A DNA stretch of 64,000 nucleotides, taken from Chryseobacterium indologenes. GTDB lineage: Bacteria > Bacteroidota > Bacteroidia > Flavobacteriales > Weeksellaceae. The notes beneath the pieces were generated by a model. It did not search any database and was not told where the DNA came from. It saw only the letters and a program-made list of their open reading frames with translations. The position numbers were made by a program, and so were the translations under genes. Position 1 is the first letter of the stretch, and every line of letters begins with the position of its first letter. Below are positions 18,910 through 28,205 of the stretch, piece after piece. The stretch spans positions 62,001-126,000 of the forward strand of contig LAZY01000006.1 of NCBI GenBank assembly GCA_001013295.1, in the 5' to 3' direction.

Positions 18910-21063
18910 ATGCCAAAAAAAAGAAAATATATAAGTCATAAAAATGATTTGAAACTGATGGAGATCGGAAGACTGATCTTACGTTTCATGAATGCAAATT
19001 CATCAAAGATCTATAATTATAAGCAGATCGCTGATGGAATCGATTATAAAAACCCGAGGCAAAGAGAGCTTGTAATTCAGGCCCTGCACAAACTTCAGGG
19101 ATCTGAAAAGATCAAAGAAGTGGAAAGAGGAAAGTATATCGTGAATCTGAAAATTGCAGGAACACTTACTGGAATTATCGATTTCAACCAGAGCGGAAAT
19201 GCTTACGTGAATGTGGAAGGAATGGAAGATGATGTCTTCATTCACTCCAAAAATGTGAAGGATGCTCTGCAGGGAGATAAGGTTCTTATTATAACTTATC
19301 ATTATAAAGGAAAGAAATTGGAAGGCTCCGTTTTGGAGGTTTTGGAAAGAACAAGAACGGAATTTGTAGGAACTTTTCAGAAGGTTGCCCACAAGGATTT
19401 TGGGTTTGTAGTTTGTGATAAAAAATCAATCAATACAGACATCTTTATTCCGAAAGGAAAATTCAATAATGCGGAAGATGGTGATAAGGTTATTGTAAAG
19501 ATGACCGAATGGAGACCTGGAGATAAAAATCCTGAAGGAGAAATTACTCAGGTATTGGGTGCACCGGGAGAACATGAGACAGAGATCCACTCTATTCTTG
19601 CAGAATATGGTCTTCCTTATGAGTTTCCACAGGAAGTGGAACTTGATGCGGATAAAATCGACAGAAGCATTACGGATGAAGAAGTGGCAAAACGTTGGGA
19701 TATGCGTAACATCTGTACTTTTACCATTGACCCTAAGGATGCCAAAGATTTTGATGATGCTTTATCGATAAGAAAATTAGAAAACGGAAACTGGGAGATT
19801 GGAGTTCACATTGCGGATGTATCCCATTATGTGGTTCCGGGAACGATATTGGATGATGAAGCCTATCAGAGAGCAACTTCGGTTTATTTGGTAGACAGAG
19901 TGGTTCCGATGTTACCCGAAGTATTGAGTAACGATGTTTGTTCCCTTCGTCCACACGAAGATAAATATACCTTTTCAGCAGTTTTTGAACTGAATGATCA
20001 GGCAGAAATTCAGAAACAGTGGTTCGGAAGAACAGTAATTCACTCAGACAGAAGATTTACCTATGAAGAAGCTCAGGAACGTATCGAAACCGGTAAAGGA
20101 GATTTGGCCGAAGAGATTAATGCTCTTGACAAATTGGCGAAGATCATGCGTAATGAACGTATCAGAAAAGGAGCCATCACTTTTGACAGAAGTGAAGTAA
20201 GATTCAATCTGGATGAAAATAATGAGCCGATCGGTGTTTATTTCAAGATCAGTAAAGATTCCAATCACCTGATCGAGGAATTCATGCTTTTGGCCAATAA
20301 AAAAGTCTCTGAATTTGTATCCCTGACAAGGAAAGGTGAAATCACCAATAATACATTTATCTATAGGGTTCACGATGATCCGGATCCGGCAAAACTGGAG
20401 TCATTGAGAGACTTTGTGGCTACCTTCGGATATAAAATGAATCTTGCCAATACGAAAAAAGTGGCGGAATCTTTGAACAAGCTTCTTCACGATGTGAAAG
20501 GAAAAGGCGAAGAAAATATGATCGAAACCCTTGCGATGAGAAGTATGAGTAAGGCGGTGTATTCTACAGAACCTATTGGTCACTACGGACTAGGTTTTGC
20601 TTATTATACCCACTTCACCTCTCCTATCCGTCGTTATCCGGATTTGATCGCGCACCGCCTTCTTCAGCATTATCTGGATGGAGGTAAATCTCCAAGCAGA
20701 CAGGAGCTGGAAGAAAAATCGAAACATTGCAGCGCCATGGAAAGACTGGCAGCTGATGCAGAAAGAGATTCCATCAAGTACATGCAGGTGAAATTCATGG
20801 AAAAACACCTTGGTGAAACTTTCACTGGCGTGATTTCCGGGGTTGCAGAATTCGGATTCTGGGTAGAAATTCCTGAAAACGGAGCTGAAGGCCTGATCAA
20901 ACTGAGAGATCTTGTAGATGATTCTTATATGTATGATGCTAAGACCCATGCCGTGTACGGTATAAGACACGGAAACAAATACCAGCTGGGAGATCAGGTT
21001 CAGATCAAAGTAGTAAAAGCCAATTTGATCCAAAAACAGCTAGATTTCAAGATTGTTGACTAA
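18910..21063 (+). CDS. rnr: Ribonuclease R
   Basis: RNase R is a 3'-5' exoribonuclease that degrades structured RNA and helps rRNA/tRNA quality control. The 717-residue protein has an N-terminal winged-helix-like region, cold-shock domains around residues 80-220, and the RNB catalytic domain with the metal-binding DPKDAKDFDDALS motif (about 275-287). ADVSHYV follows, and an S1 domain (GVISGVAEFGFWVEI) lies near the C-terminus. It lacks the long basic tail of E. coli RNase R. Its stop overlaps the start of the next small gene. Confidence 0.94.
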   Translation: MPKKRKYISHKNDLKLMEIGRLILRFMNANSSKIYNYKQIADGIDYKNPRQRELVIQALHKLQGSEKIKEVERGKYIVNLKIAGTLTGIIDFNQSGNAYVNVEGMEDDVFIHSKNVKDALQGDKVLIITYHYKGKKLEGSVLEVLERTRTEFVGTFQKVAHKDFGFVVCDKKSINTDIFIPKGKFNNAEDGDKVIVKMTEWRPGDKNPEGEITQVLGAPGEHETEIHSILAEYGLPYEFPQEVELDADKIDRSITDEEVAKRWDMRNICTFTIDPKDAKDFDDALSIRKLENGNWEIGVHIADVSHYVVPGTILDDEAYQRATSVYLVDRVVPMLPEVLSNDVCSLRPHEDKYTFSAVFELNDQAEIQKQWFGRTVIHSDRRFTYEEAQERIETGKGDLAEEINALDKLAKIMRNERIRKGAITFDRSEVRFNLDENNEPIGVYFKISKDSNHLIEEFMLLANKKVSEFVSLTRKGEITNNTFIYRVHDDPDPAKLESLRDFVATFGYKMNLANTKKVAESLNKLLHDVKGKGEENMIETLAMRSMSKAVYSTEPIGHYGLGFAYYTHFTSPIRRYPDLIAHRLLQHYLDGGKSPSRQELEEKSKHCSAMERLAADAERDSIKYMQVKFMEKHLGETFTGVISGVAEFGFWVEIPENGAEGLIKLRDLVDDSYMYDAKTHAVYGIRHGNKYQLGDQVQIKVVKANLIQKQLDFKIVD

Positions 21064-21581
21064 TGACAGCAATAGATAAGTATATTGTTTTCAGTATTTT
21101 GAATGCAATATTGTTGGTAACAGTAATTTTCAGTACTGTTATCAATTTTTATCTGTTTGTATTAGCTATGATTATTCTTGTTGTAGTGTGCAATATTTTA
21201 ATCAACAGAAATATTATTAGCGTTAAAAAGCTGGGAAAGAAATATTTCTTTGGAGTTCAGTTACCACTTATAATCAATGGATTCTTTTTGATCAATTATG
21301 TTACAGGAATGAATCCTACAAAAGAAACGTACTGCTATAGAAATATGATTGCTGAGGTTGGAGGAAAATACAGCCATCAGAAAGGTAAGACCACCTACAT
21401 CTATCTGAGCGGAAATGCTTATGAATATTCTTATATGACCAGAAGCTTTTTTATTGATTACAAAAGAATGTTATTTAAAAATCAGATTATTTATACCTTT
21501 GAAAGAGGGATTTTTGGACTTAAAATCAGAAAAGATTTTGAATTTGTATACAATGAAAACTGTCTGGAAAAAAATTATTGA
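21063..21581 (+). CDS. Small membrane protein, function unknown
   Basis: 172 residues with two hydrophobic segments at about 7-28 and 30-47, a further hydrophobic stretch near 64-80, and a soluble C-terminal part. No motif is recognised. It starts at the last base of the rnr stop codon (TAATG), so it is probably translationally coupled to rnr, and a terminator follows. The C-terminal half faces the cytoplasm or periplasm; the topology is unclear. Confidence 0.65.
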   Translation: MTAIDKYIVFSILNAILLVTVIFSTVINFYLFVLAMIILVVVCNILINRNIISVKKLGKKYFFGVQLPLIINGFFLINYVTGMNPTKETYCYRNMIAEVGGKYSHQKGKTTYIYLSGNAYEYSYMTRSFFIDYKRMLFKNQIIYTFERGIFGLKIRKDFEFVYNENCLEKNY

Positions 21582-21619
21582 TACTGAGGCCTGATTGCAG
21601 TAAAAGAATAGTAACAACA

Positions 21620-21659
21620 AAAAGAGATTATTTCGAAATGGAATAATCTCTTTTGTTTT
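21620..21659 (+). terminator. Rho-independent terminator of the rnr unit
   Basis: AAAAGAGATTATT pairs with AATAATCTCTTTT (21642-21654) and a T-rich run follows. Confidence 0.8.
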
Positions 21660-21818
21660 TATCCACCCTTTCAAAAATCATAAATACAGGGTTAATCTAT
21701 CCATTCAGTCTGCCAACACTTCCCTCTTCCTGCTTCCTTTCTAAAAATTCATATCCAACAGGAAATAAAATAAAACTTGATATATCACATCTTTATTGAA
21801 TAATTAAATCATAAAGTA

Positions 21819-21826
21819 TAACTTTG
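21819..21826 (+). promoter_or_regulatory. -7 promoter box for the LysE-family gene
   Basis: TAACTTTG fits TAnnTTTG. Transcription would begin near 21832, which leaves room for a leader only if translation starts at ATG 21871 rather than 21838. Confidence 0.55.
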
Positions 21827-21870
21827 TATTAAACGGAATGGAATTTTTTTCCATTTTAAAATACCACTTA

Positions 21871-22557
21871 ATGCTTGAACTTGTACTATCTGCCATCATT
21901 TTAGGATTCATGTTGAGTCTGGTTTTTATTGGACCTATATTTTTCCTGTTGATAGAAACCAGTTTTTCCAGAGGCCCCAGACATGCCTTATCACTGGATC
22001 TTGGAGTGATCACTGCAGATTTGCTGTGTATTGTAGCAGCCTATTATGCCAGTGCAGATATTGTTACCCTGATTGATAAACATCCCGGCTTTTACAGGAT
22101 CACTTCCATTCTGATCTTTATTTACGGAATCGTCATGCTGGTTACTAAGACCAAAATGCATATGCCCGGTGAAGAGAAGATCATAAGCCAAAATTATATT
22201 AAAACCTTTTTTAACGGGTTTTTCTTTAATCTTTTGAATGTAGGAGTCATCCTTTTCTGGCTGGTAACGGTAATTTCCGTAAGGAATCAATATCCGGACA
22301 CCAGCAGTTTTATTTTATACATAGGGATCGTAATCGGGACTTATCTTTGCATCGATCTTGCCAAAATATTCCTTGCCAAACAATTCCATGATAAACTTAC
22401 CCAGAAACTGGCCAACCAGATCAGAAGAGTGGTCGGTGTAATTCTTATTATTTTCAGTTTTTTCATCTTCCTGCAAAGCTTTAAGAAGTTTAATCAGTTT
22501 GAAAGACAGCTGGAAGAAGCCGAGAAAAAAGAAGTTAAATATCAAAAAACAAAATGA
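21871..22557 (+). CDS. LysE-family amino-acid exporter
   Basis: A 228-residue integral membrane protein with about six hydrophobic segments. The N-terminal IILGFMLSLVFIGPIFFLLIETSFSRGPRHALSLDLG fits the LysE/RhtB pattern of a Gly-Pro turn and then a Gly-Pro-Arg loop. These proteins export amino acids or related metabolites across the inner membrane. I prefer ATG 21871 because the promoter box at 21819 places the transcript start almost on the alternative ATG at 21838. The gene overlaps the next one by four bases (ATGA). The substrate is unknown. Confidence 0.85.
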   Translation: MLELVLSAIILGFMLSLVFIGPIFFLLIETSFSRGPRHALSLDLGVITADLLCIVAAYYASADIVTLIDKHPGFYRITSILIFIYGIVMLVTKTKMHMPGEEKIISQNYIKTFFNGFFFNLLNVGVILFWLVTVISVRNQYPDTSSFILYIGIVIGTYLCIDLAKIFLAKQFHDKLTQKLANQIRRVVGVILIIFSFFIFLQSFKKFNQFERQLEEAEKKEVKYQKTK

Positions 22558-23483
22558 AAAAAATAATCTTTCCGAAAGCCCTTAAAAAAGGGGCCAAAAT
22601 TGCTGTTATTTCCCCAGCCGGAGCTGTAGAGCCTTCTCAACTGGAAAAAGGAATAGAATTAATCAAAAGTAAAGGATTCGAACCTGTATTGGGGGAGCAT
22701 CTTTACACGAAATTCTCAAACGGATATAATTATGCCGGAACAGAAAAGGAAAGAATAAAAGATATAAACTGGGCATTAAACGATAAAGAGATCGGAGCAA
22801 TCTGGGCTTCAAGAGGAGGTTACGGATGTCAGCATCTGATTCAGCACCTGAAACTGAAAGGATTTACAGAAAATCCTAAATGGTATATCGGTTATTCCGA
22901 TAATACGGTTATACAAAGCTACCTGTTGAAGAAAGGCTTCGTTTCCATTCATGGGCAGACGATCAAAACGTCCAGTTTTGGCGTTACAGAAGAAAGTTAT
23001 GACCTGATCTTTGATGCTCTGAAAGGGAAAATGCCTAAATACAGCTTAAAATCCCATCAATTAAACAGAGAAGGGAATATTGAAGGAGAATTGGTTGGAG
23101 GAAATTTAGCCCTTACTTATGCCCTTCTGGGAACCCAATATTCTTTTGACTTTAAAGATAAAATCTTATTCATCGAAGATATTGGCGAAAACTTCTACGC
23201 TCTGGACCGTATGATCATGAGTCTTGAACTGGCTGGGGTCTTCAGGAAGATCAAAGGACTTATCATAGGCGGAATGACCAATATGGGCGATGAAAAAGAC
23301 AATAAAGATTATGAAGCCAGCTTTGATGAATTTGCCTACAAACTGATTTCCGGAAGAATTTCAAAATATAAATTTCCGGTAGTATTCGGTTTCCCGAACG
23401 GACATATCAAAGACAACAGACCTCTTATTATTGGAGGAAGAGTGAAGGTAAAAGCCGGATCTAAAGTAAAGATTGAGTTTTAA
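22554..23483 (+). CDS. LD-carboxypeptidase (peptidase S66)
   Basis: S66 enzymes remove the terminal D-Ala from muropeptide tetrapeptides during peptidoglycan recycling; MccF relatives cleave microcin adducts. The 309-residue protein has IAVISPAGAVE near the N-terminus, WASRGGYGCQHL, the nucleophile serine in IGYSDNTVI, and the C-terminal VVFGFPNGHIKDNRPL, whose His belongs to the Ser-Glu-His triad. Its start overlaps the exporter gene, so the pair is translationally coupled. The recycling role is more likely than antibiotic immunity, given the lack of a microcin locus. Confidence 0.9.
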   Translation: MKKIIFPKALKKGAKIAVISPAGAVEPSQLEKGIELIKSKGFEPVLGEHLYTKFSNGYNYAGTEKERIKDINWALNDKEIGAIWASRGGYGCQHLIQHLKLKGFTENPKWYIGYSDNTVIQSYLLKKGFVSIHGQTIKTSSFGVTEESYDLIFDALKGKMPKYSLKSHQLNREGNIEGELVGGNLALTYALLGTQYSFDFKDKILFIEDIGENFYALDRMIMSLELAGVFRKIKGLIIGGMTNMGDEKDNKDYEASFDEFAYKLISGRISKYKFPVVFGFPNGHIKDNRPLIIGGRVKVKAGSKVKIEF

Positions 23484-23499
23484 TGCTATTACTCTAGGT

Positions 23500-23871
23500 A
23501 TGGCTGATCACAACGATTTTGGAAAAATAGCAGAAGATCTGGCAGCTGATTATCTTCAGAAAAACGGCTATAAGATTCTAGTCAGAAATTTCCGTTTTCA
23601 GAAAGCGGAGATCGATATTATTGCTGAAAGAAATAATCAGATCATCGTTGTTGAAGTGAAGGCAAGATCCACAGATGCCTTTATGCTGCCACAGGAAGCC
23701 GTTACCAGAACTAAGATAAAGCTGATTGTTTCTGTAGTCAACCATTACCTTGAAGAATTCAACAGAGATAATGAAGTGAGATTTGATATTATTACCGTTC
23801 TTCCTGATGAAAAAAGAAAACTGGTTATTGACCACATACCAGATGCTTTCCAGGCATGGGATGCCAACTGA
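23500..23871 (+). CDS. YraN family protein (UPF0102)
   Basis: A 122-residue protein with the restriction-endonuclease-like core of the UPF0102 family: GKIAEDLAADYLQKNGYKILVRNFR, then the E-I-D and EVKAR catalytic pattern (KAEIDIIAERNNQIIVVEVKARS). The biochemical role is not established; it is often near rRNA or DNA-maintenance genes. I chose ATG 23500 (MADHNDFGKIAE), since the nine residues of a possible earlier start overlap the LD-carboxypeptidase stop and do not fit the family. Confidence 0.88.
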   Translation: MADHNDFGKIAEDLAADYLQKNGYKILVRNFRFQKAEIDIIAERNNQIIVVEVKARSTDAFMLPQEAVTRTKIKLIVSVVNHYLEEFNRDNEVRFDIITVLPDEKRKLVIDHIPDAFQAWDAN

Positions 23872-23928
23872 TCAATCAATATAATGACGAACAACAGACC
23901 GCTACATGGCTAGATTAAATATAATTTT

Positions 23929-24678
23929 ATGAAGACAATATTCATCACCGGAGCAACTTCCGGAATCGGAAAATCAACAGCTGAACTTCTGGCAAAACAG
24001 GGAAACAGAATCATTATCTGTGGAAGAAGGGCCGAGGTGCTTGAAGCTGTAAAATCTGAATTATCACAATATACCGAAATATTTAGTTTAAAGTTTGATG
24101 TTAGAAACCTAGAAGAGGTCGAGGCTGCCATCAATTCCCTTCCTGAAAACTGGAAAGATATTGATGTTCTTGTCAATAACGCCGGGAATGCTCACGGACT
24201 TGATCCTCTCTCTGCCGGTAAGACGGATGACTGGGATTCTATGATCGATGGGAATGTAAAGGGACTTCTTTATGTTTCCAAAATGATTATCCCAATAATG
24301 AAAACTAAAAATTTAGGTCATATTGTAAACATCAGTTCTGTTGCGGCAAGACAGACTTACGCCAACGGAGTGGTGTATTGCGCTACCAAAAAAGCTGTAG
24401 ATGTGATCTCCGAAGGGATGAGACTTGAGCTTACCGAATTTGGAATCAGAGTAACCAATATTCAGCCGGGTGCAGTAGAAACAGATTTTTCTATGGTGAG
24501 ATTCAAAGGTGACAGCGAAAAGGCGGCCAACGTATATGCAGGCTATGAACCCTTGAAGGCGGAAGATATTGCAGATGCGATTGCTTATTGCATCAATGCA
24601 CCGAAACATGTTACCATTTCTGATATGACCATTTACCCGAGTGCCCAGTCAGAACCGAGAACAATCTATAGAAAATAG
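23929..24678 (+). CDS. Short-chain dehydrogenase/reductase (YdfG-like)
   Basis: An NAD(P)-dependent oxidoreductase of 249 residues with the classical SDR layout. The cofactor loop is TGATSGIGKSTAE (residues 6-18), then NNAG, the catalytic serine in NISSVAARQ and the YxxxK pair in YCATKKAV. The C-terminal half (IQPGAVETDFSMVRFKGDSEKAANVY) resembles YdfG-type 3-hydroxy acid/serine dehydrogenases. The R after CGR in the second strand suggests NADP preference. Substrate not provable from sequence. Confidence 0.88.
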   Translation: MKTIFITGATSGIGKSTAELLAKQGNRIIICGRRAEVLEAVKSELSQYTEIFSLKFDVRNLEEVEAAINSLPENWKDIDVLVNNAGNAHGLDPLSAGKTDDWDSMIDGNVKGLLYVSKMIIPIMKTKNLGHIVNISSVAARQTYANGVVYCATKKAVDVISEGMRLELTEFGIRVTNIQPGAVETDFSMVRFKGDSEKAANVYAGYEPLKAEDIADAIAYCINAPKHVTISDMTIYPSAQSEPRTIYRK

Positions 24679-24694
24679 TCTCAAAATAAAGGTT

Positions 24695-24702
24695 TAAATT
24701 TG
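24695..24702 (+). promoter_or_regulatory. -7 promoter box for tsaB
   Basis: TAAATTTG matches TAnnTTTG and stands 58 bases before the tsaB start codon. Confidence 0.5.
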
Positions 24703-24759
24703 CATCATATTTAAAGCGTTTTTGCGGGTTGCAATTTCGCATTAGCTTAAAACAAAAAA

Positions 24760-25434
24760 ATGAAAATTTTATATCTTGAAACCTCTTCTAAAAACTGCTC
24801 TGTAGCTGTATCTGATAATGAAAAGCTACTATGCCTGTGTGAAGAAGTTTCCGAAAATTATAAGCAGTCTGAAAGCCTTCACACCTATGTAGAGTGGGCG
24901 CTGGAAGGAGCAGGAATTTCACTTAAGGACATTGAAGCAGTTTCATTAGGAAAAGGACCCGGTTCCTATACCGGATTGAGAATAGGGGCAGCCTCTGCAA
25001 AAGGATTCTGCTACGGACTGAAAGTACCGTTTATTGCAGTGAATTCTCTTGAAAGTATGATAGAGCCTTTTTTAGGCGATAACTATGATCTGATAGTCCC
25101 TTTGATCGATGCAAGGAGAATGGAGGTTTATACGGCCGTTTATGACGGTAATACGGGGAAAGAACTGTCAGAGACAGAAGCTAAAATTTTAGATGAGACG
25201 TCTTTTGAAGAATTCAGAGACAAAAAAGTGATATTTGTAGGAGACGGTGCCAGGAAGGCCAAAGATATTGTGAATTTGCCTGATGCCGTGTTCAGAGAAG
25301 ATATTTATCCTTCTGCACAATATCTGATCAAAAAGACCCTGAAGAAAATAGAAAGGAAAGAATTTGAAGATATGGCTTATTTTGAACCTTTCTACCTCAA
25401 AGACTTTCATGGGGTGAAGAAAAATAAACCGTAA
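24760..25434 (+). CDS. tsaB: tRNA N6-threonylcarbamoyladenosine biosynthesis protein TsaB
   Basis: TsaB pairs with TsaD and TsaE to add threonylcarbamoyl to A37 of ANN-decoding tRNAs. The 224-residue protein has the ASKHA N-terminus ILYLETSSKNCSVAVSD, then the TsaB hallmark SLGKGPGSYTGLRIGAASAKGFCYGL and PLIDARRMEVYTAVYD. It lacks the metal-binding histidines of TsaD, as expected for the scaffold subunit. It has its own promoter box and faces porW/sprE across a shared terminator. Confidence 0.94.
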   Translation: MKILYLETSSKNCSVAVSDNEKLLCLCEEVSENYKQSESLHTYVEWALEGAGISLKDIEAVSLGKGPGSYTGLRIGAASAKGFCYGLKVPFIAVNSLESMIEPFLGDNYDLIVPLIDARRMEVYTAVYDGNTGKELSETEAKILDETSFEEFRDKKVIFVGDGARKAKDIVNLPDAVFREDIYPSAQYLIKKTLKKIERKEFEDMAYFEPFYLKDFHGVKKNKP

Positions 25435-25460
25435 GATTCCGTACATCGGTAAACCCAAAT

Positions 25461-25491
25461 AAAAAAGCGAAGATCAAATCTTCGCTTTTTT
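25461..25491. terminator. Bidirectional terminator between tsaB and porW/sprE
   Basis: A 14-bp stem, AAAAAAGCGAAGAT paired with ATCTTCGCTTTTTT, has a 3-base loop and A/T tails that serve both converging genes. Confidence 0.9.
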
Positions 25492-25494
25492 AGT

Positions 25495-28056
25495 TTATTG
25501 AGTATTGCTCTCTGCTTTTTTATCAGCAGGCTTTTTCACTTTTTGCTGTTGTGGTATAGATTGTTGTACGTTTGGAGCTGGACTAACCTGTTTTTCCGGT
25601 GCTCCGATATTCTTCATTTTATTAGGACCGATGCCTATATTTGAATTATCATTTTGAGGATTATTGGGCTGCACAGGTGCTGACGGCTGTTGAGGTATCG
25701 AATTTCCTTTATTGTCGGTTGCCTGGAAGCTGAGGTCACTTTTCAGGTAATTCAGCATTTCTTTGGCCCTTACTCCTTCGGGAGTTTTAGAATAATTCAG
25801 GGCAATCTGCTCAAGCTGCAGAATCATCACCTCTTTCCCACTGGATTTTCCTGAATTGAAGGCATTCAAAAGATAAAGTTTAGGGACCAACGCATCTTTC
25901 GGAAATTTCTGAATCGTCTGATCAATTATTTCTTTACTTTCTCCAAACTTTTCAGATTCATATAAAGCATAAGCTCTCTTGTATTCATTTTCAACTTCTT
26001 CCGTTGACTTTACAAAAGTCTTGTTCTTTGGATTTCTGGCAAATTCTGCATAAGAAGTATAAGGATAATCCGTCAGAAGAATTTGTTTTGCTCTTTCCGA
26101 AGCCTGTGGATTTTTCTCATAATTCATGGCGAAAATTTCATATAAAGCCTGAAGCATTACTTTTTCTTCCGGCTTGACCTCTACAAGATCGTATAGGGTT
26201 TTAGTAGCCAGAGGAGTGTTTGTGAAGTAATTCTGATACATGATTCCCAGTCCCAGAGAAGCGGTGTCCCTGTCTTTCTTCAGCTGTCCCAGCTGTCCCT
26301 GATCCGTAGGGATCTGCTCAATATAATAAGAAGGTTCGAAACGTCGCGGATTAGGCGCAGAAGTCACTCCTAAAGCTTCATTTTTCATATCTTCAAGAGT
26401 CGACATTTTCTTGGAAAAACGCCAGTTGTCAGCAAGGGCCCTGTCTCCCCATATCTGTTTAAAGGAGGATGTTCCTTTGCTTACAGTTCCGGTATTGCTG
26501 AAATAGAAGCCTTTGGTGGTTACTCCAAAATCTTCAAAAGAATTCGAATTGTTGGCGAAAACAGAGTTGGCACTGTAATCTCCGGTATCAAATCCTTTAT
26601 TTCTTTCAGCACGTCTTCTTTCCTGTTCTTCTTTCTCTTCTTTGATCTTCAATTTGGCAATATATTTGGAAAAAAACTCTGTTTTCTGAGCATTATCCAT
26701 CTTAGCCAGGGAAAGAATACTGTCATTCTTTTTGATCAGGTAATAATTTTTAGAGATCTTTTTGATATAGGCAGACTGATCTTTTAACAAGACTTTTGAA
26801 GGCTCATACGTCATCACGGCAAGCGCAGAATCATAATAGCTTCCAGCGCCGATATAATCATTCTTCTCAAGATAGCTCTTTCCTATTTCATAGTATGCCA
26901 GACCACGGATCTGCGGGTCAGAAACCTTTTCGAACAGTGATTTTTTGAAAAACTGCTGTGCTTCCTCCTTTTTACCTGCCTTATTGGCCATTAAGCCCAG
27001 TGCATAATAAAATTCATTCTTTCTGGAGCCGTAAGTTCCTTTCTTACTGATGCCTTCCAGATAGCTTTTGGCTCCATTGTAATCTCCCTTTCCATTGAAG
27101 GTTTTGGCAATGGCGATCTGGGATTTTACTTCAAATTCGAAGTCATTGGCGTATTTATAAGCCGCTGTATAGCTTTCTCTTGCTTTATCATTCTGACCCA
27201 GATTTTCAAGTACCTGGCCTCTCAGATAGGCAATTCTGCTTTTCAGTTTTCTGTTGCTGTTCAGTTCATAAGCTATATCAAGCTCTTTAGCGGCATCTTC
27301 TTTTTTTCCTGCATCCAACAGAGATTCAGCGTAATAAATGCTTAGAAGTTTGGCATAGGTCTTATCAATCTTCTCTCCTTTCAGTTTGGCAAAAGTTTCA
27401 TGCGCTCTATGATAGTCCTTGATTTTATCATAAGCTAACCCCTGATAAATTCTTGCCAGAGCAATTCTTTTGTCATCCTTCATATGGGTGAAAACATAAT
27501 TGAGAGCGTCTAGAGCCTCCAAAGATTTTCCACGATAGATTCTTGCCTGGGCCAGGATCATATAGGCATCAAAGATCTGTTTGTTCTTTTCCTCGCCGTT
27601 TCTGGTTACAGAATATTTATTGATCGCTTTTAAAGCTTTTGCTTCTGCAATTTCCAGAGTGGTAGCTCCTTTGGCAGCACCTTCAGGGCTATTAGGGTTA
27701 CTTCCCGGTCCTCCCTGCATGTTGGGAATTCCGCCGTTACCTCTTATTGAAGGTCTGTTAACAACTTCCGCCATTTTCATAGAATTTTCGGCGAAAGCTT
27801 CAGTCTGTCCAAGATCACTTCCCAAAGGCTGTTCTTCATACGTAAGAATAGGAATATAAGGAGCATAAAAATTATCCTTATGTCCTTTATCTCTGGTCGT
27901 AAATTCGCTGTTTAATGCGTCTTTGGCATTAAAAAGAGTGTTGTAATATGTGGAAAACCCTTTCAGTAGTTTTGATCGTTGCTCCGGCTTTTTGGTTTTG
28001 GTAGCACAGGAAGCAACAAGAAATATTACTAAAAGGAATAAAATATTCTTTTTCAT
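25495..28056 (-). CDS. porW/sprE: TPR lipoprotein, probable type IX secretion/gliding protein PorW (SprE)
   Basis: An 853-residue lipoprotein with a lipobox (LVASC, Cys 17) and many TPR-like helical repeats spanning about residues 130-430 and 600-770. The C-terminal tail of about 80 residues is rich in Pro, Gln and Asn. Length, lipobox, the N-terminal segment after the Cys (KGFSTYYNTLFNAKDAL) and TPR content match PorW/SprE, which is needed for type IX secretion and gliding in Bacteroidetes. No other T9SS gene is adjacent. A generic TPR lipoprotein is the alternative. Confidence 0.72.
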   Translation of the reverse strand: MKKNILFLLVIFLVASCATKTKKPEQRSKLLKGFSTYYNTLFNAKDALNSEFTTRDKGHKDNFYAPYIPILTYEEQPLGSDLGQTEAFAENSMKMAEVVNRPSIRGNGGIPNMQGGPGSNPNSPEGAAKGATTLEIAEAKALKAINKYSVTRNGEEKNKQIFDAYMILAQARIYRGKSLEALDALNYVFTHMKDDKRIALARIYQGLAYDKIKDYHRAHETFAKLKGEKIDKTYAKLLSIYYAESLLDAGKKEDAAKELDIAYELNSNRKLKSRIAYLRGQVLENLGQNDKARESYTAAYKYANDFEFEVKSQIAIAKTFNGKGDYNGAKSYLEGISKKGTYGSRKNEFYYALGLMANKAGKKEEAQQFFKKSLFEKVSDPQIRGLAYYEIGKSYLEKNDYIGAGSYYDSALAVMTYEPSKVLLKDQSAYIKKISKNYYLIKKNDSILSLAKMDNAQKTEFFSKYIAKLKIKEEKEEQERRRAERNKGFDTGDYSANSVFANNSNSFEDFGVTTKGFYFSNTGTVSKGTSSFKQIWGDRALADNWRFSKKMSTLEDMKNEALGVTSAPNPRRFEPSYYIEQIPTDQGQLGQLKKDRDTASLGLGIMYQNYFTNTPLATKTLYDLVEVKPEEKVMLQALYEIFAMNYEKNPQASERAKQILLTDYPYTSYAEFARNPKNKTFVKSTEEVENEYKRAYALYESEKFGESKEIIDQTIQKFPKDALVPKLYLLNAFNSGKSSGKEVMILQLEQIALNYSKTPEGVRAKEMLNYLKSDLSFQATDNKGNSIPQQPSAPVQPNNPQNDNSNIGIGPNKMKNIGAPEKQVSPAPNVQQSIPQQQKVKKPADKKAESNTQ

Positions 28057-28126
28057 TATTCAATATAACTTGCTAATCTGCTTTTTATTATCAGCAGTTT
28101 GCTGATTTTGTAAAAATAATAAAATT

Positions 28127-28201
28127 TTATAATGAATAATATTTATATTTCTCCATGAAATATTTTATTTCTTCTTTATAGTCGTGAGAAATTCCCATCA
28201 T
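28127..28201 (-). CDS. Possible 24-codon micro-ORF downstream of maf
   Basis: A short frame starts with two consecutive ATG codons (28201) five bases after the maf stop, and encodes a 24-residue charged, aromatic-rich peptide (starts MMGISHDYKEEIKYF). It sits in the porW-maf gap and would be on the maf transcript. There is no homology evidence; it may be chance. Confidence 0.2.
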   Translation of the reverse strand: MMGISHDYKEEIKYFMEKYKYYSL

Positions 28202-28205
28202 TTTT

